A stretch of 64,000 nucleotides of DNA from Salvia splendens (taxonomy: Eukaryota; Streptophyta; Magnoliopsida; Lamiales; Lamiaceae), in assembly GCF_004379255.2 (NCBI RefSeq), contig NC_056034.1, positions 7,194,501 to 7,258,500 of the forward strand. Direction: 5' to 3'. Made by a program: the position numbers and the translations under genes. The number at the start of each line of letters is the position of its first letter. Positions within the stretch are counted from its first letter, which is position 1. The notes under the pieces were generated by a model. That model was not told the origin of the DNA and searched no databases. It saw nothing but the letters and a program-made list of their open reading frames with translations. Positions 1 to 11,240 of this stretch are shown here, piece after piece.

Positions 1-170
1 GTCTCGCAATAAGAGGATGACCTAAAATGATCTAAAAATGACATCAAAACTGAATTTTATAAAATAAAATAATCTTTCGTATTTTTGGTTAATTATTGAA
101 TATCAGATCGTCTAATCTTAGAGCCACAATTTTAGCTGCATTTATGTATTAAGATGTATTTTTGTTTTGC
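1..170. repeat. Diverged partial copy of a dispersed repeat
   Basis: This stretch matches the unit at about 2781-3068. The shared order is a run of 'gacctaaaatga'-like motifs, then 'tttttggttaattattga', 'atcatctaatc' and 'gtctgcatttctgga', with many substitutions between the copies. The copy is cut by the window edge. Its class is uncertain. It is probably a non-autonomous DNA element, because the second copy sits precisely inside a TA microsatellite. Confidence 0.55.
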
Positions 171-625
171 TAATTTTCCACATATACACAAATTATAAAA
201 GGATAAAAAAAATCAAAGTTGTTACTAATCAAGTTCAAATGCACCCTAAAAAATAAATCCAATCTATATGCACCCGTACATAGAGTATTAGTGTGGAAGC
301 AAATAACATGATTATCGTAATAAAAACATAATTAATTAGGGCTCATACACGATTCAGCCCCCATCATCTGTGATTGGTAATTTCTCTCTAATTAATGCAC
401 CACTTATATACTATTAAGTTTACTCCATAACAAATCCTACTTATTACTTTTTCGTAACTCCCCAAAACGTGTGCACGAACTTCCCCCCATTTCTTCTCCT
501 CATTAATTAATCATTAATTTTCCCTTATATAACCACAATCTCATCCCACTTTCGTTAGATTAATTATCTTATTGTGAAGAAAAAATAAAACAGTTCACCC
601 CAATTTCAGCCTTGCATGCAATAAA
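171..625. promoter_or_regulatory. Upstream region and TATA box of the RKD gene
   Basis: This is AT-rich sequence ahead of the RKD start codon. A TATA-like octamer (ttatataa, about 525-532) lies about 95 bp upstream of the ATG, a normal distance allowing for a short leader. No other feature was recognised here. The promoter role is inferred from position and motif only. Confidence 0.4.
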
Positions 626-1557
626 ATGGCTTCCACAGGATTGAAGTTTGAGAATCACAACGAACTTGGATTCTTTTTCCATGAAGAACCAATTACACCC
701 CTAGTGTATGTAATCTCTCAACTTCTTGTTAATTTCATGTTTTTATATATTTCTCTCTTTCTTGGTGGACTAATTTATCTACTTTTTTTAGGTCATGGGA
801 GCAACAATATGCAAGTGTTGAGGGGTTCAACTTAGGGCTACATAATTTTCTTGAATATGAACCATTTCCATTAGGACATCAATCTTCAAATCTAGAGCTC
901 AGCGATTTCGATGATTTTTCCGGTGATTTGTGGGTTTTTGACGATCATCCATTACCGCTTCCCAACATCATTATGCCTAACCCTAACCCTAATCCAGCAA
1001 GTACCGAGCAAGGCTTTCACACTCTTGATTCAAGCATGCAAATAATGGTTGCCGAAAATCAATTGCAACATTCCAACGAAGTCGTGAAGAGAAGTGTGAG
1101 GCACAAATCCTCGGCCCTGCAGTTGGAAGAGATTCAAAAATACCTTGATTATCCGATAACCAGGGCTGCGAAAGAGCTCAACGTGGGCCTCACTGTGCTC
1201 AAGAAACGCTGCAGGGAGCTTCATATCATGCGGTGGCCCCATAGGAAGATCAAGAGCTTGAAATCTCTCATTCATAATGTCAAGGTATGGATATACTATG
1301 TATTCGAAATCAATTACTTTTAAAACATGTTTGTTTTAAAATTGAGAATAAATGTTGAATATGTATGTTTGTAGGAACTAGGTTTGACGAATGAGATTGA
1401 AATGTTGGAGGAGCATAAGAAAATGGTGGAAATGATACCGGAAATGGAGCTCACTGAGAGAACTAAGAAGTTGAGACAAGCTTGCTTCAAAGCCAATTAC
1501 AAGAAGAGAAAGTCCTTCAAAAATTTGTTGGAGGGAACAAAATTACACCATTTCTAG
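626..1557 (+). CDS. RKD: RWP-RK domain transcription factor, RKD subfamily
   Basis: The model has three exons, 626-705, 792-1284 and 1375-1557, with GT-AG borders (donors gtatgt and gtatgg, acceptors ttag and gtag). It encodes 251 residues. Both introns keep the frame: the first splits a Val codon and the second is phase 0. The N-terminal part is acidic and aromatic (a WEQQY motif and a DFDDF stretch). The RWP-RK domain starts near residue 133, with the amphipathic helix pattern LKKRCREL and the signature RWPHRK at 174-179. A basic, helical C-terminal tail follows. Known RKD proteins are small nuclear DNA-binding regulators of egg-cell and gametophyte identity and are distinguished from NLPs by lacking a GAF-like N-terminus and PB1 domain, as here. 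Function in this plant is inferred from family. An unusual Asn-Pro repeat lies between the acidic part and the domain. The domain call is firm; the paralogue number is not resolved. Confidence 0.88.
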
Positions 1558-2717
1558 TTCCTAGTATATCTTATTTTCATGATTTTGAGTTTTAATTTAG
1601 ACATGTGGAACAAAATCAAACTTTTTATTTAGTTACATATGTCCAGTTAGTATAGTGTGTAAATAAACAAACGGTTTCGACTTCCTTTTTCTGAATATCT
1701 GTATTGGGCCAAGTTCCAGTCCATTGGATATCTGAGACAAAGATAATGGGCCTTTTTTGCGTTTGGGTTTCAATAGTTGAGGCGTTTTTCTATTCATTTA
1801 ATTTAGATTGAATATATAATACATATGCGTTACCCATTAAGAAAAATACAAAAATTAATCAATATGCTAGAAATGTTTTACTAAATTTGATAATGACAGA
1901 AAAATATATTTTAGGCTGTAAACCAATTAATTCTCTGTGATATATAATTGAAGAGTATTAATGTATGCGTGAGATTTTATTTTACGGTACACATGGTGGT
2001 TGAAAAAATGAATGAGAAATGGAGTACAATCACATCAGTCATAACTACATAAGTATACATTTTTTGACCCCTTGGTAAATTTGTCATATTGCACCTTACT
2101 TACTATTTCGAATTAAAAGTAAGTAGCAATATTAAGTTAGTTTTAGGGTAGCTACGCGTAGGTCAACATGTGAATTATGAAAGCGTTACATCTACCCTAT
2201 GACAAAGTAGTTGCTTCATGTGCTCATATTTACTACTCTTTGATGACGAAACTATAACTCTTCATATCAATGACATCCCTAACCCGAAACATGCATCAAT
2301 TTTCATATTGATACATAGTCATTTATTATTGCATATTTATAATGTTATTTACATAATTATATATATATATATATATAAAAGTGTGCATGGGTATTTGACC
2401 TTAATAGCTAATTTAAGTACAAGTGCATGTGTAATAATACGTATGTGTGTGCATGGGAGTGTGTAGTGCATGGAATATATATATATATATATATTTTGAT
2501 AGTGATCCTAAATCAGATATAAATAATGGTAGTAGCAGAGTTTAAAAAAAATATGTGTATGTGTTAGCATGTCCGTGGCCACTAGTTAATAGTGTCACTA
2601 ATCTTATTGGACAAATGTCAAAGAATGGACTATATTGTATGCATACTTCTTTTTATTTTAATATTTATAATTGATATCAGCAGCTTTAAGTTAATTTTTT
2701 TTAATAACTGCCTTTGC

Positions 2718-2725
<8 letters not shown>
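1558..2725. other. AT-rich spacer downstream of RKD
   Basis: I see no gene here. It contains the probable RKD 3' untranslated region and two short TA runs (about 2358-2377 and 2476-2495). The short reading frames encode only low-complexity Ile/Tyr stretches from TA repeats. Confidence 0.6.

Positions 2726-2780
<55 letters not shown>
2726..2780. repeat. TA dinucleotide microsatellite
   Basis: An uninterrupted TA run of about 54 bases directly abuts the dispersed repeat that follows. A second TA run begins about 290 bp later on the other side of that repeat, as if one microsatellite had been split by an insertion. Confidence 0.9.
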
Positions 2781-2784
<4 letters not shown>

Positions 2785-3068
2785 TTTGATCTATGCAAAA
2801 CTAGATTTAAATACAGAAACGCAGAACAATATCATAATTAGGTCACTTTTAGGTCATAATTAGGTAATTTTTAGGTCATGCTAACAAAGCATGACCTAAA
2901 ACGATCTTAGCATGACATTAAACCCAAATATTATAATATGACCTAAAATTACTTAATTATGACCTTCCGTGTTTTTGGTTAATTATTGACCATTAGATCA
3001 TCTAATCCTAGGGCCAAGATTTGGTCTGCATTTCTGGATTTAAACACATACTTATTTTGATCATCTCC
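2781..3068. mobile_element. Small element inserted in a TA microsatellite (Micron-like)
   Basis: A roughly 288-bp unit begins gggttttgatc and ends gatcatctcc, so its ends are weakly inverted (gatc near both). It is bracketed by TA repeats on both sides (2726-2780 and about 3069-3097). A diverged relative lies at 1-170. Microsatellite-targeting small elements of this kind (Micron) are known from rice. Membership of that group is inference, since no transposase or clear target duplication can be recognised in TA repeats. Confidence 0.45.
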
Positions 3069-3099
3069 TATATATATATATATATATATATATATACGC

Positions 3100-4256
3100 A
3101 GAAGTAGCGAGTTTGGAAGAAGAAAAAAAAGGGAGAAAAGGAAAAATGAAATAAAAGAAAGAAAAATAGAATAGTAGTTGGAGACGAGAGCAAAAATTTG
3201 AAGAAGAAATAAGAATCGTAGATCGCAAAGCAGAATTGGGATTTTAGTTAAATTACTTTTAAGGTGTGTATAAATCACACTTTTAGTTTTACATGTGTTA
3301 TGTGGTTGATTGTTAAATGTTGAATTGAAGTGAATTATTGAATTATATGGTGTGAAATTGATATGATTATGAATTATTTGATTTTGATGGTCGAATATGA
3401 TATGAATATTTGATTGCTGAAATGGACATGTTTGTTTAGATATATTGGATAATTTGATGGAATATGATATGGATATGTTATTGGTGCAAATGATATGTTT
3501 ATGATACCGATTATGTGAATTATTGGATTAAAGAGGATCTGTGACGGTTTTGCCCTGGATCTGAAATCACAGTGGATATATTGGGACCTTCGAGTCGATC
3601 ATATTGGGACCTTCGGGTCAAATCATATTGGGACCTTCGGGTCAAACTTATTGGGACCTTCGGGTCAAATCACAGTGGGACATTCGGGTCAAATCATAAT
3701 GGGACCTACAGGTCAATCATATTGGAAATCTCGGACAGATACCAGGCTTGACTGTTATAGAATAATAAACTGAATAGAGTGACATATGCATATGAATATG
3801 AAATGGTTTGTTTTTAAATTATGTTATATATTGTTTCTGATTATATGTATTGATAAAAGAATATGCTTGATGTTTGTATCATGTGAGATTAAAGGTGAAA
3901 ATTTATATATTCTGAGTTGTGGCTCATATAAACCACTAAAATTTTCAGGAATAAGATAGTAGTAAAGTTTTGACTGACGTGGGTCATAGGAACTCCACGT
4001 GTTATCAGGTTCGGCGGCTGACGCATATTGACAACCTTCTCCTCCTCGTCATTTTGCATGTAGATAAATGTATAGTATATAGAGTGGTGAGGGGTTCCAC
4101 TGTGTAGAATGTTTTGAAATATGTACTGGATAAATGTTGAATTTTAAAATTATATAATATGGGTATTCTATAGATTAGACACGTGTATTGATTGCTTTTA
4201 TGATAAGGGATTTATTTATTAAAATAGTATACGTAAGGGGGGTTGAGGTATGACAT
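3100..4256 (+). mobile_element. Probable LTR fragment of a Gypsy-type retrotransposon
   Basis: The stretch has no coding capacity but resembles a plant Gypsy LTR. It has a purine-rich leader, a tandem array (3571-3725), a block containing 'ctgagttgtggctcat' and 'attttcaggaataag', and a terminal 'ggtatgaca' of the kind that often ends such LTRs. No matching second LTR, primer site or clear 5' end is visible, so it may be a truncated solo LTR. The call rests on resemblance only. Confidence 0.4.
3571..3725 (+). repeat. Tandem array of about 24-bp units
   Basis: About six consecutive units contain the core gggaccttcgggtcaa, separated by short spacers ending in atatt or acagt. The outer units diverge (gggaccttcgagtc, gggacctacaggtc). 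The array lies inside the probable LTR fragment. Confidence 0.8.
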
Positions 4257-5147
4257 CAACTGCTGCTTGCACACTCTTCGTAATTACTTTGTAAGTATCG
4301 ACTTGCATGGGGTCTCATTCTTAACATTTTACTAAACAATTGTAATTAACCTCGTATAAAAAAAATTTACTCGATTGATGGTTGAAACTGATAATATCAC
4401 TAAAAAAAGAATGTCTAACATTTTTTAGTCAATTAAAGACGTTAGTTTGTATTTTTAAGTACATCACATACTTTTTAAAATGTGTTTTCAATTTTAGTCT
4501 CTTAGCTAAACTTGTGCCCTTAATTTTTAGGAGTGTTATTTTTCAAAATTTTCCAAGCTAGTAATTGTGTCAAGTATTTTGTCCTTTGTTTTGGTAGAAA
4601 TTGTGTCCTTATTTGTTGCAGTGTATATTTGATTTTTAATCAAACCAGAATTGCGTGACCTCTTGCGATCGAACTCTAAAATGTATCCTAGACTTTTGAC
4701 TATTTTCTGAGGGGATTGTTAATTACACTTGATTTCTTTCAAAAGAAAACATTGTAATTTTTTTGGGAAGGTGATGAGAAATATATAAAGGTGTCTCTTA
4801 TAAATTACTACATTCCCAAGTCCCAACTATATATCAAGAAAAAAAAGAGCAGATGGAATTTAGTTGATCCGTTTCCTCTATTTAGATCATTCCTTTCGTC
4901 AATTTAAAGGTAAAAACTGCATATGATCTACTAATAAAAAGATACAGCAGCTTCTCATTACGAAATACGATTTCATGTTTACCTCTTAAAACATACCACT
5001 AGTATTAAAAAAAACAGTAGCAGCAGATGATAAAAAAAGACATTAATTACATGGAATTAAAAAAGTTGTATGTATAAAACCGTGGGAGAAAGGAAAATTC
5101 AACATCTTCTTGCTTGAATCTTCATCATCATCATCATCATCTCCTTC
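4257..5147. other. Spacer without recognised gene
   Basis: This is AT-rich sequence with no usable reading frame or recognised repeat. The right end probably holds the 3' untranslated region of the DUF688 gene, including a tcatca microsatellite just beyond its stop codon. Confidence 0.55.
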
Positions 5148-5853
5148 TCATTGGCTACTACGCCTCCACGGCACCACCTGCTTAAAACTGGCATAAATAT
5201 CACCCTGCAAATTTAGAGTCACAAAACACTAATAGCTTATCATCAACACAAGTTTAATTTTCTGATTAAAAATGATTTAATTTAGAAATATGAAAACTGA
5301 CCCACAAATACTTGGAATTGGAGTTAAATGTAGACAATTTAAAGAAACTCTTCCTCCTCCTAACTCTTGTGATCTTCACACTACCATCATCATCATCCTC
5401 ACTCCTAAAAATATCCCCAAGCGACTGCGAAAAGTCCATACTACCCTCCCCACACCGTCTCTCCTCCCTAAAGCTCCCCCACCTCCCTGACCCCAAATTC
5501 CTCTTCCCATCCTCCCCGCCCAAAACCGGCCCTTTCCTGAATGAAAACGTGCACGCCAGCGACAGCGACCGGCCCACATAGGGCCCATCCAGCACCGTTG
5601 TGGGCGAGGGCGTCATGGTCATTTTACCCTCCTCCTGCAGCAGCCTCGGCGGCAGCTCCAGACACCTCTTCGACGACGGCGGCGGCGTTGCATCTCCGCC
5701 CCTAGGCCTTCCCGGCGCCTCCTCCCAGTGGAACGGGATCGAAACGAGCGGGCGGAGCGGCGGCGTCTGCATGTGCTGCGGCGAGGGCTTGCAGTGTGGG
5801 AGTTTGGATAGAGTTAGTTTAGGCTGGTTGAGATCCTCTGCTTTGACGCCCAT
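5148..5853 (-). CDS. DUF688 family protein of unknown function
   Basis: The model has two exons on the minus strand, 5302-5853 and 5148-5204, encoding 202 residues. The intron is phase 0 (donor gtcagt, acceptor ttgcag) and the second exon adds a short basic tail ending WRRSSQ. Residues 38-51 read VSIPFHWEEAPGRP plus R, the hallmark of plant DUF688 proteins. A Pro-rich stretch follows, then a poly-Asp segment and a basic RRRKSFF motif near the end of exon 1. The first in-frame Met at 5853 gives the usual family N-terminus. No enzymatic motif, signal peptide or membrane segment is visible. GC content is much higher than the surroundings, as expected for coding sequence. The biochemical role of the family is not known to me. 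Without transcripts the C-terminal exon remains a prediction, but both splice sites are good. Confidence 0.75.
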
Positions 5854-6580
5854 GGTAGCAGCCTAGTCCGTCTCTTTCAGCAGGGGGAGTGAGTGATATA
5901 TATATGTATAAATTGGTTGGGATATAAATGTGTTTGAATGAGAGGCTCCTCGCTTCAACTGCTCACGAGAGTAAACTAGTGGTTTGTAACGGTAAGTTGG
6001 AATTTAAAATGCAAGAGGTTGGTCAATATTGAATAAATGAGTTTCAAGGTGCTTAATAATGGTTTTTGGAGTGAAGAGAAGACTAAAAGATGCACTTCTT
6101 CTATTGTGAAACGTCTCATTAATAAATGGGTTGTTGCTGAACTTGCTTTCTTTTAGGTAACAAAAATGCAGTTACCTAAGTAGGATAAAAATTTACGGTT
6201 GTAAAAGCCCTACTATTACAAAATATTGCTAATATACTTACATATATCGTCTAGTATGCAATAATGCAACATGAGTCACTGACTTTTATTTAAGAGGTTG
6301 TTTCAATTGCATATGCTGCATTTGTATAGTTCATAAGTAATACTCCTAGTAGTAATAGTTGGAAAGGTGACTTTTACTCCAATAAAGATTTTGTTAAATT
6401 GCAATTGAGAACTAGCATTTGCCATTCTTGAATTCCTGATTTCTCAACAAGTTAATGATACATATACAATGCAGTAGTAAGTTAGCAACTCCATCAATCT
6501 GCGCACATTTTTGTGAACAGAAACCCTACATTATTAGTTGAGAAAACTATGAAAGCCTCAGATCAATTCTAGCAATATTT
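5854..6580. other. Intergenic region between two minus-strand genes
   Basis: A TATA-rich stretch at about 5895-5915 lies just upstream of the DUF688 start and may be its TATA box. The rest is the 3' flank of the coiled-coil gene. No other feature was recognised. Confidence 0.4.
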
Positions 6581-8604
6581 TTACAGTTTCTGCCATGTGG
6601 TGAAACCGTCTCTTGCCAGAGTTCCTTCGAGATCACCTATGATTCGAGATATCCGAACCTCAATCCCCCTCTGAGTTTCACGGAAGAGCGTCTTCAAACT
6701 GTCGCCAAATCTCTCGATGTCGAAGCTACCATGCTTCTCAATGTCCTCTGTCTCAGCAACAAGATTAGATGCAATCATGGATTGTAGCTCCATTAGTTTC
6801 TGCCCTGCTGCAACTATGTACCTCTGCAGTTGGAATGTTTCTTCAAGAAAGTGCTCCATCCTTTTGGTTTCATCCTCTCCACACTTGGAATTATTCACCT
6901 TCTTCTCTTGCTGCATTTTTTCATCCAACCAAATTATACAAATATATTCATACACATTAGTGTTAATTAAGCTTAAGTTGAAGCATACCATCCTCTTGCA
7001 GAGTTGATCAATTTTCCCTTGCAGCGAGTGGTATCGTTCGACTTGCTTGTTGAGGAGCGACATGAGTGCGCAGAATCCCTTCACTCGCGCGTTGCTTTCA
7101 CCACTTTCTGAAGCCTTTTCCTTCCCAGCCAGCCTCTCCAGCACCAAGAGCTGCTGCCTAAGTCTCTTCACTTTGTATGAGACTCCAAGAGCATGAACAT
7201 CCATCTTCCATGTACAATTAGTTTTGGTTGAAGCTTGGCCTTGTTCGAGTGTCAAAACGATATCCTGCAGCTCATTCTCTGAGGCTGCTGCTTCGTCTGC
7301 CTTGACCATCGCGTGTCCTGGTTTTCGCTTAACCACCTTTACTTTCGACCAAACTGTATCATCCCCTGGAGTATTGCAGCTCAGCCTACGAGGATCTGGA
7401 GGCGCAGAACGCGTAATCAGCTGCTCCTCCAACTTGGTGGTATCCTGCCTGAGATGTGCAATGTCGCGATCAAGCACTTGAATATGCGACTGCAGTCGCC
7501 TTGATTCAAGCTCTGAGCTCCTCAATCGCCAGTTGTAGGCCTCCAGCTTCTCATCCTTCTGCCTCAGTTGCTCCAAAACAGCATACATCTCAACACTATG
7601 CTTCTGCTCAGCTCCTAATGTTAAAACAAACATCTTAATGTTAAACACAACAAAATTGAGAGACACAAATCAAAAGAAAAGTGAGTCATCTCACTTGATT
7701 CTTGAATTGCTCGAGTCAAGTAGGGATTGAAATGCTTTAAAAACATATTCCTCAATGAAATTCTATCATGTTTAGACTCTGCAACAGCTTTCCATCTTGC
7801 TGCTTCAACCTCAGCTTGCTTCCTCCTAACCTTAGACGACCTCACTTCCTTCAACAGCATCTGCTTCTCCGCTGCATCCAAATTAGACCTCCTCTCCGAA
7901 TCCTTGTGCAATCTCACAATCTCCACCGACAGCCTCTGATTCACCAAAACCAGCTGCTCCTTCTCCTCCACCACCGTCTCGGCCTGCCTAATACTCCGCC
8001 CCATCTCCGCCTCCATCTCGACGATCGCAGCCTTATGCTTCGAAATCTCAGAAGAATGGCTCTTCAAACTCCCCCTCAAATCCTCAGCAAGATCCTGAGC
8101 AGCCTTGAGCTTCTCCTCGCTCTCCAACCTCCTCCTCTCCGCGTCTTCGATCATCTTATCCTTCAACTGCAGAATTACATCAATTTCATTCATTTTGTCG
8201 CCCAATTCGGTGACAGACGTCTCTCTCTTCGCCTCCACAACTTTCAAGTCATTCATGAGATTGAAAATCTGATGGCTGAGCTTCCTCCTCTCATCAAACC
8301 AGCTCTGCTCTCTGGCGGCGAAGATGCTCACCACTTTCTCATTGGCCTTGGCGTCTTCGCTTCTTCTCTTCTTCAACTCTGCTATCTCCATCTGCGCAAT
8401 CTCCAGTTTCGAAAGAAGCTTCGCGTTTTCGACTGTGACGACGTTTCTTTGAACTGTCCAAACAAGCAATCCGACGAGGGCGCTGCCTTTGAGCATTCGA
8501 TCTCTTATTTCCGACCATCTCTCGTCGCAGATTTCGGGATCCGACAGTAGGCGTAGAGCGAAAAGCGCGCACGAAACGCCGATGAACATTCCCTTTTCTT
8601 CCAT
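6581..8604 (-). CDS. Long coiled-coil protein with hydrophobic N-terminus, unknown function
   Basis: The model has three coding exons on the minus strand, 7695-8604, 6989-7614 and 6581-6910, encoding 621 residues. Splice sites are gtgaga/ttag and gtatgc/gcag and the frame is kept. The N-terminus carries two hydrophobic stretches (about residues 6-18, with GVSCALFAL, and 39-52, with ALVGLLVW) that could be membrane-associated. From about residue 60 to 300 the protein is rich in Glu, Lys, Arg and Leu with heptad-like spacing, typical of coiled coil. A less ordered linker follows and then further helical segments to the C-terminus. I recognise no catalytic motif. The start at 8604 was chosen because an upstream in-frame Met at 8622 would lie inside a predicted 5' UTR intron (8609-8677). 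The family is probably a plant-specific structural or tethering protein, but that is only inferred from composition. Confidence 0.72.
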
Positions 8605-8699
8605 CACTCTGATCAAAATCATTCAATTGAATATGGAATCAATTTTTTTTTTAAAAATGTGTTAATTCAATACTTACGAGAATGAGTGCAGACAGTCAT
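8604..8699 (-). promoter_or_regulatory. Predicted uORF spanning a 5' UTR intron, overlapping the main start
   Basis: Upstream of the coiled-coil gene, an ATG at 8699 opens a reading frame that runs into a strong donor (gtaagt, from 8677). Splicing to the cag acceptor at 8609 gives eight codons and then TGA at 8604-8606. That TGA shares its final A with the main ATG (tgatgg). If the intron is spliced this way, the uORF ends exactly at the main start, which suits termination-reinitiation. Transcript data are required to confirm the splice. Confidence 0.4.
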
Positions 8700-11007
8700 G
8701 GAGCGGTGGAACCTGAGGTAGAACAAAAAGGATTATTCAACAACCTTAAAATTGGTGTTTGATTAAGAGATACTAAAACAAGCACAACAGAAAGCTGGTG
8801 GCATCTGCTGGTTGTTACAATGTTGCAGTTATGTTTTTATTAAAATTGTCAGACAACAACTAAAGCGTGTGAGCTTTTTACACGTGTGAAACGCCAGATC
8901 ACAGGAGTATATAATTTGTTCCCTCAATTTCAGTGATGAAAATAACCTTTCTTTTTGTCTATTTTTTCCCTTCAAATTTTGGGTTGTGGAAATGGGCTTG
9001 ATTCCTGGGAATTTGTATGCTACTTTGAAATATATGAGGTATGATTACCCCAAAAAAATAATGTGACATCTCATTCCCAATCATAGTATCAATTTTTTCG
9101 TAGTAATAAAATACTACCAAAAAATACTTTCCACTTTCCAGATCTGATTATCTGTCCATCTCTTTTCTGCAACATGGACCCAACTTGCATGCAAAATCAA
9201 AATTTGTACAAATTCAGTTAGAAGGTGAGTATGAAACTTTGTTTTCAGTTCAAATATGTGCTTGGTTGGATAAGGACGATTTTGCCTCTTAAATGGCATT
9301 TGTATGAAAGGAGGTGCCTGTGTTTATATTTAATTAATGAAAAATATCGGTTTAGGAAGTCAACACCCAAATAATGTTGATAAAAAATTGTGTGATGTGT
9401 GTGAATATACTACTCCTAGTTAGTAGTTGCAGGGTGTATTGTGGTTTTCCGTCTAGAAATTGGATCCACATGAAAAGATTTGGTTTGATAGTGCGAGTGT
9501 GAGTGTGAGTGTTACCTACTCTACCTCAATAATGCACCAACGAATATATTATTCATTTATGAAATGTGACCAAAGAAAACAAAGAATTTTTCTTGACATG
9601 GACCAAAATACTATAATCAGTCTACCAATACCAGATACAAACACACAATCCAAAAGATCAGCAACAAAGAACGATCATATTTTTATTTATTGTGTTGGGA
9701 GATGTGGGAAGAAGAAGGCTGCACTATATCCGAAGTAGAATGATCATAATTTTTAATTATTGATCCTATTTCACTTCCCTATTTATCATATGGCATAGTA
9801 GCATATGCAAGTAGGGAAAAATGTCAAAGTAAAAATAGTAGTAGTAGTAGTGTTTGAATTAATTAGACAACAGCTGTATCTGATTTAAACATGCGTAGAA
9901 AACAGAAACCTTGAAGCACCACAGAATTAAAATTTGGGGCCAATCCAATTTAAAGAGGGTCTTCATCTCACTTCTCGTATTGATATTCATTTTCTACACA
10001 CCAGCTTTGCATGGGCCCCACTCGATTAGATATTACTACTCCTTAATTATTGCACAACTTTTAACTACATTACACAACTGATAGATATCACAGACCTGTA
10101 AACACACGTATTTTTGTCCAACTAAAGCTCGACAAATCTAGAAAAACTACTGGCCCACTCAAAATATTTTAAATTTTTTATTAATACTCAATTTTATGTT
10201 TTTTTAATTAATTCTAAGATCTAAATGTTAAGATCCCTCCCACCACCCTAGAAGAAAAATAAAGGTTGCTGCTTGAATTTCAAGAACTGGTCTGGTCCCC
10301 AAATGCTTCACTCAAATAATAAAAAAATTATAAATAAACAAAAAAAAGGTTGGTCCATCTCTTCCATAGTGACTCCATGTAGTGATGATTTACAGTTTTA
10401 ACTATCATTGTCTAAGCTTAATTCTATATATTCGTGTAACAAGGGCCTTTTACCTCATCTACAAATTGCAATAATTTTTTCATGTATATTTTCACTAAAT
10501 GTGGATTTCTCATGCATAGCTTTTATAATACTTAATGAATTATTGGGGAATGAACCCTTATCTCCATCCCCTAAATAAAAAGAAAATAATGAAATAAAGA
10601 TTTTTAGCTTCGGCAGAAAACGGCACATTTCAAACATTTCCATATGACCATATACGAAATTATTGGTGTTTAGTATATTTTGGAAATAAAAGCTAACAAC
10701 ACTTCAATCAGCCAGGCCGACGACTCAACGAGCAAAGGCCCAACTCTAATCAAAATCGCAAAAAAGAGGGCCCAGCTAAAAGTATAAGAATAATTTAATA
10801 ACTACAAGCATAATTTATTTACGAGATATCGACCAACTATGAATAAACGACACTAAAATAAAATGATTACATTGATAAATAAACATATTTACACTCAGTA
10901 TAACAGGGTACAGAAAATGGACATATTAGTCACTAATTATTCTTGGAAATTGACATTGAAAAGATATACAGGGCCTAGAATGGGCCGAAAAAAGTTTTAC
11001 TGCATTG
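8700..11007. other. AT-rich intergenic region
   Basis: This holds the promoter side of the coiled-coil gene and a long spacer. There are short trinucleotide runs (tag repeats near 9838-9850) and no coding pattern. The short reading frames lack any recognisable domain and have intergenic base composition. Confidence 0.55.
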
Positions 11008-11163
11008 CAGGGCTTTACCCAAAAAAGGAAGCCCTTCCAAAAATTCTCGACGGCCCAAGTCAAGCCTGGGCCGAAGAGGGGGTTTGGAAATAGTTTTCAA
11101 CCAGCAATAGACGCGCCTCGGTTAGAACCTCACTTGCTGCGTCATTGCCCCAAGCGCAAAGAT
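11008..11163 (-). ncRNA. U4: U4 spliceosomal snRNA
   Basis: The minus strand from 11163 reads ATCTTTGCGCTTGGGGCAAT and continues with the conserved U4 body: the U6-pairing stem regions, the 5' stem-loop segment GAGGTTCTAACCGAGG, and the Sm site AATTTTTGG near 11034-11042. A terminal GGGCTT/AAGCCC hairpin closes the 3' part. The length of about 156 nt suits plant U4, although the exact 3' end is estimated. A snRNA-type promoter lies at the correct distance upstream, and AGTAAAAC just beyond the RNA resembles the plant 3' box. U4 pairs with U6 in the U4/U6.U5 tri-snRNP and is released when the spliceosome activates. All conserved elements look intact, so the gene is probably active. Confidence 0.93.
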
Positions 11164-11182
11164 AGAATAGTTAATCCCTCCG

Positions 11183-11240
11183 CCTTATTTTTATAATACA
11201 TGTGACACCTACAACTTCTCTATCACCACCGATGTGGGAT
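11183..11240 (-). promoter_or_regulatory. U4 snRNA promoter: USE and TATA box
   Basis: The minus strand carries the upstream sequence element ATCCCACATCG at 11230-11240 (-67 to -77) and a TATA box TATTATAAAAATAAGG at 11183-11198 (about -20 to -35). The USE-to-TATA spacing of about 33 bp is the plant RNA polymerase II arrangement; Pol III snRNA genes have a spacing about one helical turn shorter. Confidence 0.88.

Noticed and set aside
3571..3725. Regular short repeats resembling a CRISPR array
   Set aside because: The spacers are repeats themselves, the unit is about 24 bp and the context is plant intergenic DNA.
7768..8550. A 260-codon open frame on the plus strand
   Set aside because: It is antisense to the coiled-coil gene, is Leu/Pro-rich in the manner of a shadow frame and has no domain.
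10863..11196. Open frames of 60-76 codons over the U4 locus
   Set aside because: They run through the antisense of the snRNA and its promoter and show no protein similarity.
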